From Bacteroidales bacterium (GTDB lineage Bacteria; Bacteroidota; Bacteroidia; Bacteroidales; F082), in the NCBI GenBank assembly GCA_030683155.1, contig JAUXMV010000024.1:49125-113124 (forward strand): a stretch of 64,000 bases of DNA, in the 5' to 3' direction. Numbering within the stretch: the stretch's first letter is position 1; the number at the start of each line of letters is the position of its first letter. Shown here piece after piece: positions 16,375 to 24,691 of the stretch. The translations under genes were made by a program, and so were the position numbers. The notes under the pieces were generated by a model. That model ran no database searches and was not told the origin of the DNA. It was given only the letters and a program-made list of their open reading frames with translations.

Positions 16375-17172
16375 ATGAAAAAAGTTTTTAATTTGAAGGA
16401 GGTCGAAACTTTTAAGCACTTTAGGATTTCAAAAGGCAAGCGATTGTTTGACATTTTCTTTTCACTAATTGCACTTTTACTGTTTTCACCGATAATGCTT
16501 ATTATTAGCATTTTAATTAAGATTGAGTCAAAGGGGTCAATAATTTATGTGTCTCAAAGAATTGGAACCGGATATGACAGCTTCAAATTTTATAAGTTCA
16601 GATCAATGAGATTAGGTTCAGAAGATGAATTGTCAAAAATGTCTGAGTTGAATCTGTATTTGATTAATAAAAGCAATCAGTTGTTAAATAGTGAGTTGAA
16701 ATGCCCGGAATGTGAAAAGCTTGGCGCCAAATGTTCGCCAGTATTATACATTGAGGGAACTGAAATTTGTGAAAACTGGTATTTTGAACTGAAAAGACGA
16801 CAAGGTCAGAAAACCACATTTTTTAAAGCCAAAGACGACCCAAGGGTTACTAAAGTCGGTTATTTTATCCGTCGTTTCAATCTCGATGAACTTCCGCAAT
16901 TTTATAATGTTCTAGTTGGGGATATGTCAATCGTAGGCAACAGACCTTTGCCTTTGTATGAAGCTGAAAAACTAACCACCGACCAATGGTCCTATCGTTT
17001 TATGGCACCTGCCGGAATCACTGGTTTGTGGCAAATAAAAAGCAATCGTTTTCAGTCAGAGGAGGAAAGAATTACCCTGGATAATCAATACGCAATAATT
17101 TCTTCTCCATTTAAGGATCTCGAGATTATTGTAAAAACAATACCAACATTCTTCAGAAAGGGAAATTACTAG
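16375..17172 (+). CDS. Sugar transferase (polyprenyl-phosphate glycosyl-1-phosphate transferase)
   Basis: A 265-residue membrane enzyme of the WcaJ/PglC type that starts surface glycans by moving a sugar phosphate to undecaprenyl phosphate. One hydrophobic helix (24-48) follows KGKRLFDIFFS. The catalytic core has KFRSMRLGSED (75-84), DDPRVTKVGYFIRRFNLDEL (154-173), GDMSIVGNRPLP and PAGITGLWQI. An insertion between residues 84 and 152 carries four cysteines, C110, C113, C120 and C132 (CPEC then two more), in a zinc-ribbon-like pattern. No other glycan genes are adjacent. Confidence 0.9.
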   Translation: MKKVFNLKEVETFKHFRISKGKRLFDIFFSLIALLLFSPIMLIISILIKIESKGSIIYVSQRIGTGYDSFKFYKFRSMRLGSEDELSKMSELNLYLINKSNQLLNSELKCPECEKLGAKCSPVLYIEGTEICENWYFELKRRQGQKTTFFKAKDDPRVTKVGYFIRRFNLDELPQFYNVLVGDMSIVGNRPLPLYEAEKLTTDQWSYRFMAPAGITGLWQIKSNRFQSEEERITLDNQYAIISSPFKDLEIIVKTIPTFFRKGNY

Positions 17173-17281
17173 CCCTAATACCTTGGTTCCGATTTCCATC
17201 AAAAGCGTTTGCTAAAATCTTGGAATAGACTACCGGCAATTTTCTACAAAAACACAAATAGCTTTATGCTTTAGTTTTGAA

Positions 17282-19348
17282 TTAATAAGATCCAAAAGTT
17301 TTACGTAATAACCACTCAGCAGTCGCAAGAAGAAGGACCAAACCTAAAAACCATGCAAGACCTGCAAGTGGCTCAAATTTTCTGGTAGTTGATGAAGTCG
17401 AAGTCAGATTTTGATTAGTTTTCAATAACTCAGGCAGTTCCAGCATATTTTCTTTTGTAACAAATTTGCCTCCGGTCAATCTCGACAGTCGAAAAAGTAA
17501 ATCATGATCAGCAAGCAACGTTTGTCCCTCTATAGAAGACTCAATTACCACGAATGACCCATCAAAGCGAAGATTTTCTGATCCCAGTTGAGCCTCTGCT
17601 AAATAATTATAGGCTCCTGCCGGCAATCGCCCGGCATTGAGTTGATAGGCATTTTCGGTTCGTGAGAAAAGATAATCGTAAGAAACCTCAGTTTCAATAT
17701 TAGTTACAGTAAGTTTTACGTCGATATCGTTTACTAATTCGAGACTTGGGTTGTAAAGCTCTGCCCTGAACCGAATTTCTTCATTCAACAAAAACTCAGC
17801 CTCGGCAAAAAGCCTCAGACGACGATTATCGCGTTTAACAAGCAAATAATTTGCTGTCTTCCCGAATATATCATTGAAGGTCTCGTGATTTCCATTTTGA
17901 CTGAAATCAGCCAGACGCCAGCGCCAAATGCCGGTTCCTGAAATGAATCCAACCCGTCTGACACCTTCTTCGGCAAACCCGATCAGTGGATAATTTGTTT
18001 CAACACCTCTGATGCGCTGATTCAAAAAACTTCCATTTGCAGAAGCAGAGGTAAATTCCAAAAGTGGAGACAAGAGTGCAGGAAACCGTCTGATGCGTTC
18101 TTTTTGAAATGTTTCGGTGGTGAAAGAAGTGAAGGATGTATTTGCTACAGGCAGCACATCAATCATGCTTTTTTGACCAATATTTCGTAGTTGAATGGCA
18201 TTCTGTATCTGGTTTATACCATTAATATCCGTTTGTCCGCCAATGATAAACAAAACAGCTAAATCTTCTTTTTTGGCTAAGAAGTCAATTAAAAGGCTGT
18301 TGTTCATGCCTTCGGCCGGAAGCTCGTGCAATATCAGGAGGCTGTATTGTTTTTCATCAGGTTTCCAGGTTTGGATAAACTCAGTTGTAACTTCATAATA
18401 ATCAGTGAAAACAGATTTGAGCGCAGCTAAATCGGGATGGGGAGCCTTTGCTAGCAACAGAATCTGTTGTTTCTGGTTAAGGATTTCAACGTAAAATTCA
18501 CGTTTGTTGTTTGCAAGAACTACTTCATCGCCCTGACCAAGAATTTCAACTGTCATTTTTTTTCTTCCACTCTCGGATACACTTACAATAAAGTTGTGAC
18601 TGCCTGAAAAACGTGAGCTTTGAACTGGGATGACTTTTTCGCCAATGTTAACACCATCAGCTGAAAGTCTTATGATGGCCTGCTCTCCCATGGCTTCAAC
18701 AGCTCTGAAATTGACTTCAATTGGAAAGTCAGACTTGTTGTAAATCAATCGGTTATAACGGATGTCAGTAATGCTGAAATCAGAATGCACAACCGTATCT
18801 CCTAATCCAACGGTATATACTGGAAAGGCTATGCTGCTTGCCTGAAGCTCTGGCTGAATTCCAGCATTAAAAATCCCATCTGATAAAATGATTAGAGCAC
18901 CTACATTTCTTCGGTAATAAGATGTTGATAGTTCACGAAAAAGTGCTGAAAAATCAGTTCGCTGATCAGAAAAGTCAATATTCCCGTTTTTGGTAACAGA
19001 CTGTCCGTAAGTATATTGCTCAATGAGGAATTTGTCTCCGATCATGTTTTTAAGGCTATCGAAACGCGAAAGGTATTCATTGAAATAGTAGGATGAATCG
19101 CGGCCCAGAACAATTGATGATGAATTATCCTGCGCTATAAGAATAACAGGGTTTTCAACAACTTTCACATTTTGCATAAAATAGGGATTGAGCAGCAAGA
19201 ATGCGATTAAACTTACAACGACAAATCTGAAAACAAAAAGTAAAAGCTGCAGTTGTTTGCTGAAAGGCGTGCGCGCGTTTCGGTAATACAACAAAGCAGC
19301 GTATGCGAGTCCGGTAATTATAACCGGCACAAGCAACCATGCAGACAT
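17282..19348 (-). CDS. Membrane-anchored VWA-like protein
   Basis: A 688-residue protein from ATG 19348. A GTG start at 19366 is also possible, but one at 19423 would lie inside a terminator. Two hydrophobic helices near the N-terminus (5-22, 35-55) are followed by a von Willebrand A-like domain: the MIDAS motif DNSSS (D74, S76, S78) and LIILSDGIFN. A long beta-rich exported part follows, and a third helix lies near the C-terminus (FLGLVLLLATAEWLL). The layout resembles the BatA-type proteins of Bacteroidetes. Its role is unknown; binding of a periplasmic partner via the VWA is the usual guess. It lies downstream of fabG behind a terminator. Confidence 0.75.
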   Translation of the reverse strand: MSAWLLVPVIITGLAYAALLYYRNARTPFSKQLQLLLFVFRFVVVSLIAFLLLNPYFMQNVKVVENPVILIAQDNSSSIVLGRDSSYYFNEYLSRFDSLKNMIGDKFLIEQYTYGQSVTKNGNIDFSDQRTDFSALFRELSTSYYRRNVGALIILSDGIFNAGIQPELQASSIAFPVYTVGLGDTVVHSDFSITDIRYNRLIYNKSDFPIEVNFRAVEAMGEQAIIRLSADGVNIGEKVIPVQSSRFSGSHNFIVSVSESGRKKMTVEILGQGDEVVLANNKREFYVEILNQKQQILLLAKAPHPDLAALKSVFTDYYEVTTEFIQTWKPDEKQYSLLILHELPAEGMNNSLLIDFLAKKEDLAVLFIIGGQTDINGINQIQNAIQLRNIGQKSMIDVLPVANTSFTSFTTETFQKERIRRFPALLSPLLEFTSASANGSFLNQRIRGVETNYPLIGFAEEGVRRVGFISGTGIWRWRLADFSQNGNHETFNDIFGKTANYLLVKRDNRRLRLFAEAEFLLNEEIRFRAELYNPSLELVNDIDVKLTVTNIETEVSYDYLFSRTENAYQLNAGRLPAGAYNYLAEAQLGSENLRFDGSFVVIESSIEGQTLLADHDLLFRLSRLTGGKFVTKENMLELPELLKTNQNLTSTSSTTRKFEPLAGLAWFLGLVLLLATAEWLLRKTFGSY

Positions 19349-19404
19349 TTCAAATATTATATTCACAGGCTTATTTTGCTTTTTTAAAAAAGCGAAAAAG
19401 AGAT

Positions 19405-19436
19405 AAAAATATTGCCCTGACATTAAAGTTCAGGGC
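19405..19436 (-). terminator. Terminator downstream of fabG
   Basis: GCCCTGA (19414-19420) pairs with TCAGGGC (19430-19436); on the minus strand it is followed by AATATTTTTATC. It lies 6 bases past the fabG stop at 19442. Confidence 0.65.
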
Positions 19437-19441
19437 TTAAA

Positions 19442-20188
19442 CTACATACTCATGCCACCACAGACGCTGATTACCTGCCCGGTAACATAGGCTGACAGTT
19501 CGCTGGCCAGAAAAACTGCTACATCTGCAACATCCTCTGGTTTTCCGCTTCGGCGAAGTGGAATATCGCCAATCCATTTGGCTCGCACATCTTCCGGTAG
19601 TTTATGTGTCATTTCTGTTTCTATAAAACCAGGAGCGATAGCATTGCAACGGATATTTCGGCTACCCAGTTCCTGAGCGATAGACTTTGTGAAACCGATC
19701 ATGCCCGCCTTAGATGCAGAGTAATTTGACTGTCCGGCATTACCGTTCACACCAACAACGGAGCTCATATTAATTATCGAACCACCTTTTTGTTTAATCA
19801 TGCTTCTTTGGACGGCTTTTGTGAGATTAAAAACCGATTTAAGATTTACCGCCATTACAAGATCCCAGTCCTGTTCAGTCATTCGCAGTAAAAGGTTATC
19901 CCTTGTAATACCGGCATTGTTTATCAGAACATCAATACTGCCAAAATCTGCAAGTACATCTTCGGCCAGTTTTTCACTTTCTTGCAATGATCCTGCATTG
20001 GAGGCATATCCTTTTGCTTTTACACCAAGTGCCTGAATCTCTTTTTCGGTTGCTTCCATATGTTCATCATATCTCAGATCGGAGAATGCTACTGAGGCAC
20101 CTTCTGCTGCAAAGCGCAAAGCAAGCGCTTTACCTATTCCACGCGCACCACCTGTTATGAGTGCGACTTTTCCTTCTAGTAATTTCAT
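19442..20188 (-). CDS. fabG: 3-oxoacyl-ACP reductase FabG
   Basis: A 248-residue short-chain dehydrogenase, the usual FabG length. The Rossmann glycine motif is GGARGIGKALA (about 17-27). The NNAG motif and the catalytic Ser-Tyr-Lys set in NMSSVVGVNGNAGQSNYSASK are present. APGFIETEM follows. It reduces beta-ketoacyl-ACP with NADPH in fatty acid elongation. It stands alone with its own promoter and terminator, not in a fab operon; a related SDR role cannot be excluded. Confidence 0.92.
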   Translation of the reverse strand: MKLLEGKVALITGGARGIGKALALRFAAEGASVAFSDLRYDEHMEATEKEIQALGVKAKGYASNAGSLQESEKLAEDVLADFGSIDVLINNAGITRDNLLLRMTEQDWDLVMAVNLKSVFNLTKAVQRSMIKQKGGSIINMSSVVGVNGNAGQSNYSASKAGMIGFTKSIAQELGSRNIRCNAIAPGFIETEMTHKLPEDVRAKWIGDIPLRRSGKPEDVADVAVFLASELSAYVTGQVISVCGGMSM

Positions 20189-20211
20189 TTTGAATGCGTT
20201 TTTTTGCCGGC

Positions 20212-20219
20212 CAAAGATA
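20212..20219 (-). promoter_or_regulatory. -7 box (TATCTTTG) for fabG
   Basis: The minus strand reads TATCTTTG 23 bases upstream of the fabG ATG at 20188, matching TAnnTTTG. Confidence 0.5.
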
Positions 20220-20385
20220 CAAAAATTGAACGATGGAGTACTTTGTGCTTTATTCAGAAAAATTGTCCTCCTTGCTGAAAAGTAAGTTATACTATCCTTC
20301 CAAGAAATAAAATTGAAAGTTTGTCAGAAAAAACGCAAGAATTTATATTTTGATTCGTCAAAGAAGTGTTTTAAAAATTACAATC

Positions 20386-20739
20386 ATGAAAAAAATCTTA
20401 TTGACGATTGCCTTGGCAGGACTTTTTTTTGCAGGCAATTCTTATGCTCAGGAAACAACTGAGAAATCACCAGCACCCAAAGTGCAACAAGGAAATTTTG
20501 TTGACGCTGATAATGACGGTGTTTGTGACAACTTTCAATCGCGTCCGGAAGGTGGCAGAAAACTAAATTTTGTTGACAAGAACAATGATGGGATCTGTGA
20601 CAATGTGTCTGAGAGAGGCGGCAGAGGACAAGGTTTTCGTAATGGCAACAAAGGACGAAATCAGCAAAATTGTCCTCAGGGAAAAGGTCAACGGGCTAGA
20701 CAACAAAACAGAAATGCTGTAGCTCCGGGAACAAAATAA
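20386..20739 (+). CDS. Secreted calcium-loop repeat protein
   Basis: A 117-residue protein from ATG 20386, chosen because MKKILLTIALAGLFFAG ... YAQ is a good signal peptide. Two near-identical motifs follow, NFVDADNDGVCDNF (38-50) and NFVDKNNDGICDNV (62-74). Each holds a DxDxDGxxD-type calcium-binding loop, as in EF-hands or thrombospondin type 3 repeats, with a Cys in each loop. The C-terminal 45 residues are Gly/Arg/Gln-rich and basic. The role is unknown. It precedes the ECF sigma, anti-sigma and Spy-like genes, separated from them by a terminator-like hairpin. Confidence 0.75.
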   Translation: MKKILLTIALAGLFFAGNSYAQETTEKSPAPKVQQGNFVDADNDGVCDNFQSRPEGGRKLNFVDKNNDGICDNVSERGGRGQGFRNGNKGRNQQNCPQGKGQRARQQNRNAVAPGTK

Positions 20740-20775
20740 AGGATGCATAGCGCTAACACTTTTTGAAAAACTGGA

Positions 20776-20827
20776 ATGTGGGATTTCATCATTGCTTATC
20801 TTTGATGCGATTCCACATCTTTTTTTA
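20776..20827 (+). terminator. Terminator with an embedded -7 box
   Basis: ATGTGGGAT (20776-20784) pairs with ATTCCACAT (20810-20818), one G-T pair, followed by CTTTTTTT (20820-20827... T run). The loop holds TATCTTTG (20797-20804), a possible -7 box for the sigma factor gene at 20852. It may separate the calcium-loop gene from the sigma module. Confidence 0.55.
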
Positions 20828-20851
20828 AAAGCCGAAATGAAGTAAAGAAAC

Positions 20852-21424
20852 ATGCAAGAAATCCAGCTTATTAAAGCACTTCAAAATGGTGATGAAAATG
20901 CATTTAAAGCTTTGGTTAAAATGTACAGGCCAATGGTTCATAGGGTTGTATTTCGCATGGTTCAAAATAATGATGATACTGAAGATCTTGTTCAGGATGT
21001 TTTTATCCAGATTTGGCAATCGATTTGTAACTTCAGAGGTGAGGCAGGCCTTAAAACCTGGATCTACAGAATGGCGGTTAATAAGGCTATAAATCATTTA
21101 AGATGGAAACGCATTAGGAATTTCATGTCCATTTCAGGCAATAGCAGCAAAATAAACACTGAAGACCGACTTCAGATAAATGATGAATCTGGATTTGAAA
21201 AACTAGTACAGATGGATAGTCACAATACAATTTTATGGGCAATGGAAAAATTACCTGCCAATCAGAGTGCAGCTTTTATGCTTAGCAAGGCCGAAGGACT
21301 TTCAAACCCTGAAATAGCTGAGGTTTTAAACACCACAATCGGAGCAGTTGAATCATTAATTTTCAGAGCAAAAAAGCAACTGAAAAAATCATTGGAAAAG
21401 CATTACGATGAAATAATCTCATAA
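20852..21424 (+). CDS. ECF-type RNA polymerase sigma factor
   Basis: A 190-residue sigma-70 family protein with region 2 (TEDLVQDVFIQIWQSICNF, about 47-65, then FRGEAGLKTWIYRMAVNKA) and region 4 at the C-terminus (KAEGLSNPEIAEVLNTTIG, then VESLIFRAKKQLKK). Regions 1 and 3 are absent, as in ECF factors. It directs polymerase to stress genes when released. It is followed 12 bases later by a zinc-finger anti-sigma gene, the expected regulator, and then a Spy-like gene. Confidence 0.92.
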   Translation: MQEIQLIKALQNGDENAFKALVKMYRPMVHRVVFRMVQNNDDTEDLVQDVFIQIWQSICNFRGEAGLKTWIYRMAVNKAINHLRWKRIRNFMSISGNSSKINTEDRLQINDESGFEKLVQMDSHNTILWAMEKLPANQSAAFMLSKAEGLSNPEIAEVLNTTIGAVESLIFRAKKQLKKSLEKHYDEIIS

Positions 21425-21436
21425 ATTAAACGTGCC

Positions 21437-21865
21437 ATGACGAAATGCAGTAAATATTTTAAAGAATCGATTTGGGCTCTTGTTACAGACGAACTCGAAG
21501 CATCCAAAAAAACGAAGGTTTTGGAGCATTTAGAACATTGTCCATCCTGCATGGCTAGATCAAAGAAAATGAGTAACGACTATTTGATGTGGCTAAACTC
21601 CTCTGCTCCCTCAGAAAATGATTTGTTTTTTGAAAAAATGAAGCAAAAGATGATAACTAACGAGACTTTTTTCTTTGTTGGAAGACCGGCTTCGGCTATT
21701 CTAGCAGTAGCTTCAGTAGCTGTAGGAATTGCGATGGGATTTCTGTTTTTAATAAATTATGAAACGCGCGAAACCGAAAATGTCTTTCAAGCCATTTCAA
21801 GTGATTATTCCCTCCAGTTAGAAAAAGACCAATTATTCCCTGCGGATCTTTTTATTTACAAATGA
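21437..21865 (+). CDS. Membrane anti-sigma factor with ZAS zinc finger
   Basis: A 142-residue protein. The N-terminal half has the ZAS motif H31-x3-C35-x2-C38 (HLEHCPSC), characteristic of zinc-containing anti-sigma factors. A hydrophobic segment at 83-107 spans the inner membrane, leaving a short periplasmic tail. It should hold the sigma factor encoded just upstream at the membrane until a signal arrives. The next gene starts 7 bases later. Confidence 0.85.
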   Translation: MTKCSKYFKESIWALVTDELEASKKTKVLEHLEHCPSCMARSKKMSNDYLMWLNSSAPSENDLFFEKMKQKMITNETFFFVGRPASAILAVASVAVGIAMGFLFLINYETRETENVFQAISSDYSLQLEKDQLFPADLFIYK

Positions 21866-21872
21866 GTTAAAG

Positions 21873-22403
21873 ATGAATACAATGTATAATTATAAAAAGC
21901 TTTTTATTGCCGCTGCTATCTTATTTCTGATTAGTTTTTCGGCTTTGGTAACAGTGCTGATTGGGACATCCGTTTTCGTTGCTTCACCGGCAGATTCCTT
22001 CACTTATGGAAGAGGATTTTCTTATATCAGAACACATTTGGGATTCAATGATGCGCAGCAATTGGTTTACGACAGTCTTTTAAATGAGTATCAAAACCGA
22101 ACTGTGCATATGAAGTCATTGTTATCAGAAAGTCAGTTTTCCATGCTGGAGGAAATTGCAAAATCAAAGCCTGATACATTGGTTTTGAAACAAATATCAG
22201 AAGAGGCTTGCGCGATTCAATCGCTTATCAGACAGCATACTTTCCGCCACCTGATCGAAGTTAGTCAAATTGCCACAGAAGAGCAGAAGGAAGGATTGAA
22301 ATTGTTATATCAGGAAATGCTCACAGATTCAAAGGCCAGGCACGGTCAACAGCAAGGAAAAAGTAAAAGACCTGCGCGAAATCGTCATGGCCGGAATTTG
22401 TAG
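21873..22403 (+). CDS. Spy/CpxP-like periplasmic protein
   Basis: A 176-residue protein with an N-terminal hydrophobic helix (11-38) that may anchor it in the inner membrane. The periplasmic part is helical with the weakly conserved repeats of the Spy/CpxP/CnrX heavy-metal-sensor type (LGFNDAQQLVYDSLL, IATEEQKEGLKLLY). His and Met residues in RQHTFRHLIE could bind metal. It ends in a basic Arg/Lys-rich tail. ATG 21882 is an alternative start. Being last in the sigma/anti-sigma unit, it probably senses or buffers a periplasmic stress, metal or misfolded protein (inference). Confidence 0.75.
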   Translation: MNTMYNYKKLFIAAAILFLISFSALVTVLIGTSVFVASPADSFTYGRGFSYIRTHLGFNDAQQLVYDSLLNEYQNRTVHMKSLLSESQFSMLEEIAKSKPDTLVLKQISEEACAIQSLIRQHTFRHLIEVSQIATEEQKEGLKLLYQEMLTDSKARHGQQQGKSKRPARNRHGRNL

Positions 22404-22425
22404 ATTTGTATTATTTGACAAGGAA

Positions 22426-23337
22426 TTATTTCACTTCTTTCATTCCGTAATATGGTTCAATATGAACGCCAACATGCGTTTGCCGGCCATATTTTTTCCG
22501 CAGGGCATTTTCTACGGCAGTTGCAATTTCATGTGATTCTTCCACTGAAAGATCTTTATCAACTTTCACGTGTACTTCAATAGCTAATGTGCTTCCAATC
22601 TTTCTTGTTTTTAACCTGTGAAAACTCATTACTCCCTTTTCGGATTTAATGATGTGACTGATGTCTTTTCTGACACTTTCGGGCAAGGCAATTTCCAACA
22701 ATTCTTTTATGCTGGGGATGCCTAAATCCCAGGCAACCTTTATAATAAAAACACTGACAATCATCCCTGCAAGTGGGTCGAGTATCCGCCACGATTCACC
22801 CAAAAATATTGCACCCCCGATACCTGCAGCAGTTCCCAGAGATGAAAATGCATCAGAACGATGATGCCATGCATTGGCTATAATTGCCTGACTTTGAATT
22901 TTAACACCAACAACTTTGGTGTACCAGAACATTATTTCTTTCGTTGCGATTGATGCCAAAGCTGCATAAAATGCAATCATTCCAGGCTGGGGCAGTGCAG
23001 CACCGCTTAAGGCAGCAATCACATTCTGTAGTGCGTCCCAAAAAATGCCAATGCCAACAATCATCAATGCAAAACTGATAATCATTGTGGCGAAAGTTTC
23101 ATATTTGCCATGACCGTATTGATGGTTGCTGTCACTTTCCTTGCCGGAAACTGTCATAAAAGCAATTACGATTAAATCTGTAACGATATCCGACAGTGAA
23201 TGAACTCCGTCTGCAAGCATGGCAGCACTTTTACCGATGCTTCCTGCTGCCAGTTTTCCTGCTGTAAGCAAAATGTTTACCAACATCCCAATTACAGTGA
23301 TCCGTCTTGCCAGTTGAGTTCTCGTTTTGTTTTCCAT
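22426..23337 (-). CDS. Cation diffusion facilitator (FieF/CzcD type) metal exporter
   Basis: A 303-residue CDF transporter. Six hydrophobic segments lie in the first 205 residues. The metal sites are ADGVHSLSDIVTD (helix 2, Asp pair) and WHHRSDAFSS (helix 5, HxxxD). The C-terminal 90 residues are the cytoplasmic ferredoxin-like domain (IEVHVKVDKDLSVEESHEIA). It exports divalent metals such as Zn or Fe in exchange for protons. It converges on the sigma/anti-sigma/Spy-like module, which fits a shared metal-stress theme but does not prove it. Confidence 0.92.
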   Translation of the reverse strand: MENKTRTQLARRITVIGMLVNILLTAGKLAAGSIGKSAAMLADGVHSLSDIVTDLIVIAFMTVSGKESDSNHQYGHGKYETFATMIISFALMIVGIGIFWDALQNVIAALSGAALPQPGMIAFYAALASIATKEIMFWYTKVVGVKIQSQAIIANAWHHRSDAFSSLGTAAGIGGAIFLGESWRILDPLAGMIVSVFIIKVAWDLGIPSIKELLEIALPESVRKDISHIIKSEKGVMSFHRLKTRKIGSTLAIEVHVKVDKDLSVEESHEIATAVENALRKKYGRQTHVGVHIEPYYGMKEVK

Positions 23338-23416
23338 AGATCAAATTTAACAATAACTTTTTAGCGATAATGATTTCTATATCAAAGCCAAAAAAAAACA
23401 ATTTTGAAAGTGGTCA

Positions 23417-24565
23417 CTACTTATTGAAAAGTAAGCAAATCGAAGCGCCCTTTTCGGGCATGTTAGTAACGTTGATTTTACTGCCATGAACATCCATAAT
23501 GAGTTTGACGGCAGCAAGCGACAAGCCGACACCTTCTTTTGTAATCATATTGCCATTAGTTATAAAATCATTTATTGCAACCAATACCTCTGGATCAAAT
23601 CCAAGGCCATTGTCATTTACCTGGATGCATATTTTTTCGGGTTCGGATTCAAAAACATTGATCTGAATTTCGCCTCCAGCAGGTAGATGATAAACTGCAT
23701 TTTCGATAAGAATAGAGATGCATTTCCTGATGAGGTCTGTATCAACAAAAAGCTGAATATTTTCGTCATCGACCCATTGCGTTAGATTGATTTCCTTCTC
23801 CTTTAATATATCCTGCATTTCCTCAACCACGATATCAATAATTACTTTTATCAGGACTGGATATATTTCGACTGTTTGATTTTTTGTTTGCAGGGATGTT
23901 ATGAGCAGCGCCATTTCTGAAAAGCGTGCCAGACGCATCGATGTTTGCGTGAGTGAGCTCAGGTACTCATTTTGTTCTGCTGTAAGGTCAGTTTGAGACA
24001 AAAGTGTTGTCAATCCTATCATACCGTTCAATGGAGATCTTAGTTCGTGGCTTATGATGGAAAGAAATTCACTTTTTGCTTTTTCCAGATTTAAAAGCTG
24101 TCGATTTGCCGACTCAAGCTGAGATGTACGTTCCTTAACTTTTGTTTCAAGACTTTGGTTCAGCTCGTCAAGTTGTTTTTGCTTAGTAAAAAGATCAAGA
24201 TGTGTTTTAACTCTTGCAGTAAGTTCCGCACTATTGAAAGGCTTGGTTAAATAATCATTTGCACCTGTCTTGAAACCTTTGATAATACTTTCCGCATCAG
24301 TTTTGGCAGTGAGAAAAATAATCGGAACATCAGCTGTAGACTTTTGAAGCCTGAGTTGCTCACAAACACTAAAACCATCCATACCTGGCATCATGATATC
24401 AAGCAGAATTAAATCAAAATCATTTGTTTCGGTCAGCTCAAGGGCTTTTGCCCCTTCAGTTGCATAAGCAATATTTACATCTTCTTTCATCAAAATGTTC
24501 CCGACAATTTGAATATTTCTTGGATTATCGTCAACAATCAGTATCTTCTTTTTGATTAATTCCAT
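23417..24565 (-). CDS. Hybrid receiver-histidine kinase
   Basis: A 382-residue soluble protein. A receiver domain comes first (1-125): acidic D12 and D13, phospho-acceptor D56 (LLDIMMPGMDG), K108 (LTKPF). A coiled-coil linker (130-165) leads to the HisKA dimerisation domain with H173 (SIISHELRSPLNGM) and a HATPase domain with N box, G1 (DNGLGFD) and G2 (EGVGLSLA). It has no membrane segment or input domain, so the receiver is probably the input that controls the kinase. It lies 126 bases downstream of the TPR kinase on the same strand, a possible partner. Confidence 0.9.
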   Translation of the reverse strand: MELIKKKILIVDDNPRNIQIVGNILMKEDVNIAYATEGAKALELTETNDFDLILLDIMMPGMDGFSVCEQLRLQKSTADVPIIFLTAKTDAESIIKGFKTGANDYLTKPFNSAELTARVKTHLDLFTKQKQLDELNQSLETKVKERTSQLESANRQLLNLEKAKSEFLSIISHELRSPLNGMIGLTTLLSQTDLTAEQNEYLSSLTQTSMRLARFSEMALLITSLQTKNQTVEIYPVLIKVIIDIVVEEMQDILKEKEINLTQWVDDENIQLFVDTDLIRKCISILIENAVYHLPAGGEIQINVFESEPEKICIQVNDNGLGFDPEVLVAINDFITNGNMITKEGVGLSLAAVKLIMDVHGSKINVTNMPEKGASICLLFNK

Positions 24566-24691
24566 TGAGATTGGGGGATTGCAATTTTTTATTTTCAGAG
24601 TTATGAAACGCTTATAATATACAATATGTCTATTTTTTACAATTTTTTTTGGTAATCTTTAGTTTAGCTATTGTGATGCATTTTAGTTGAC

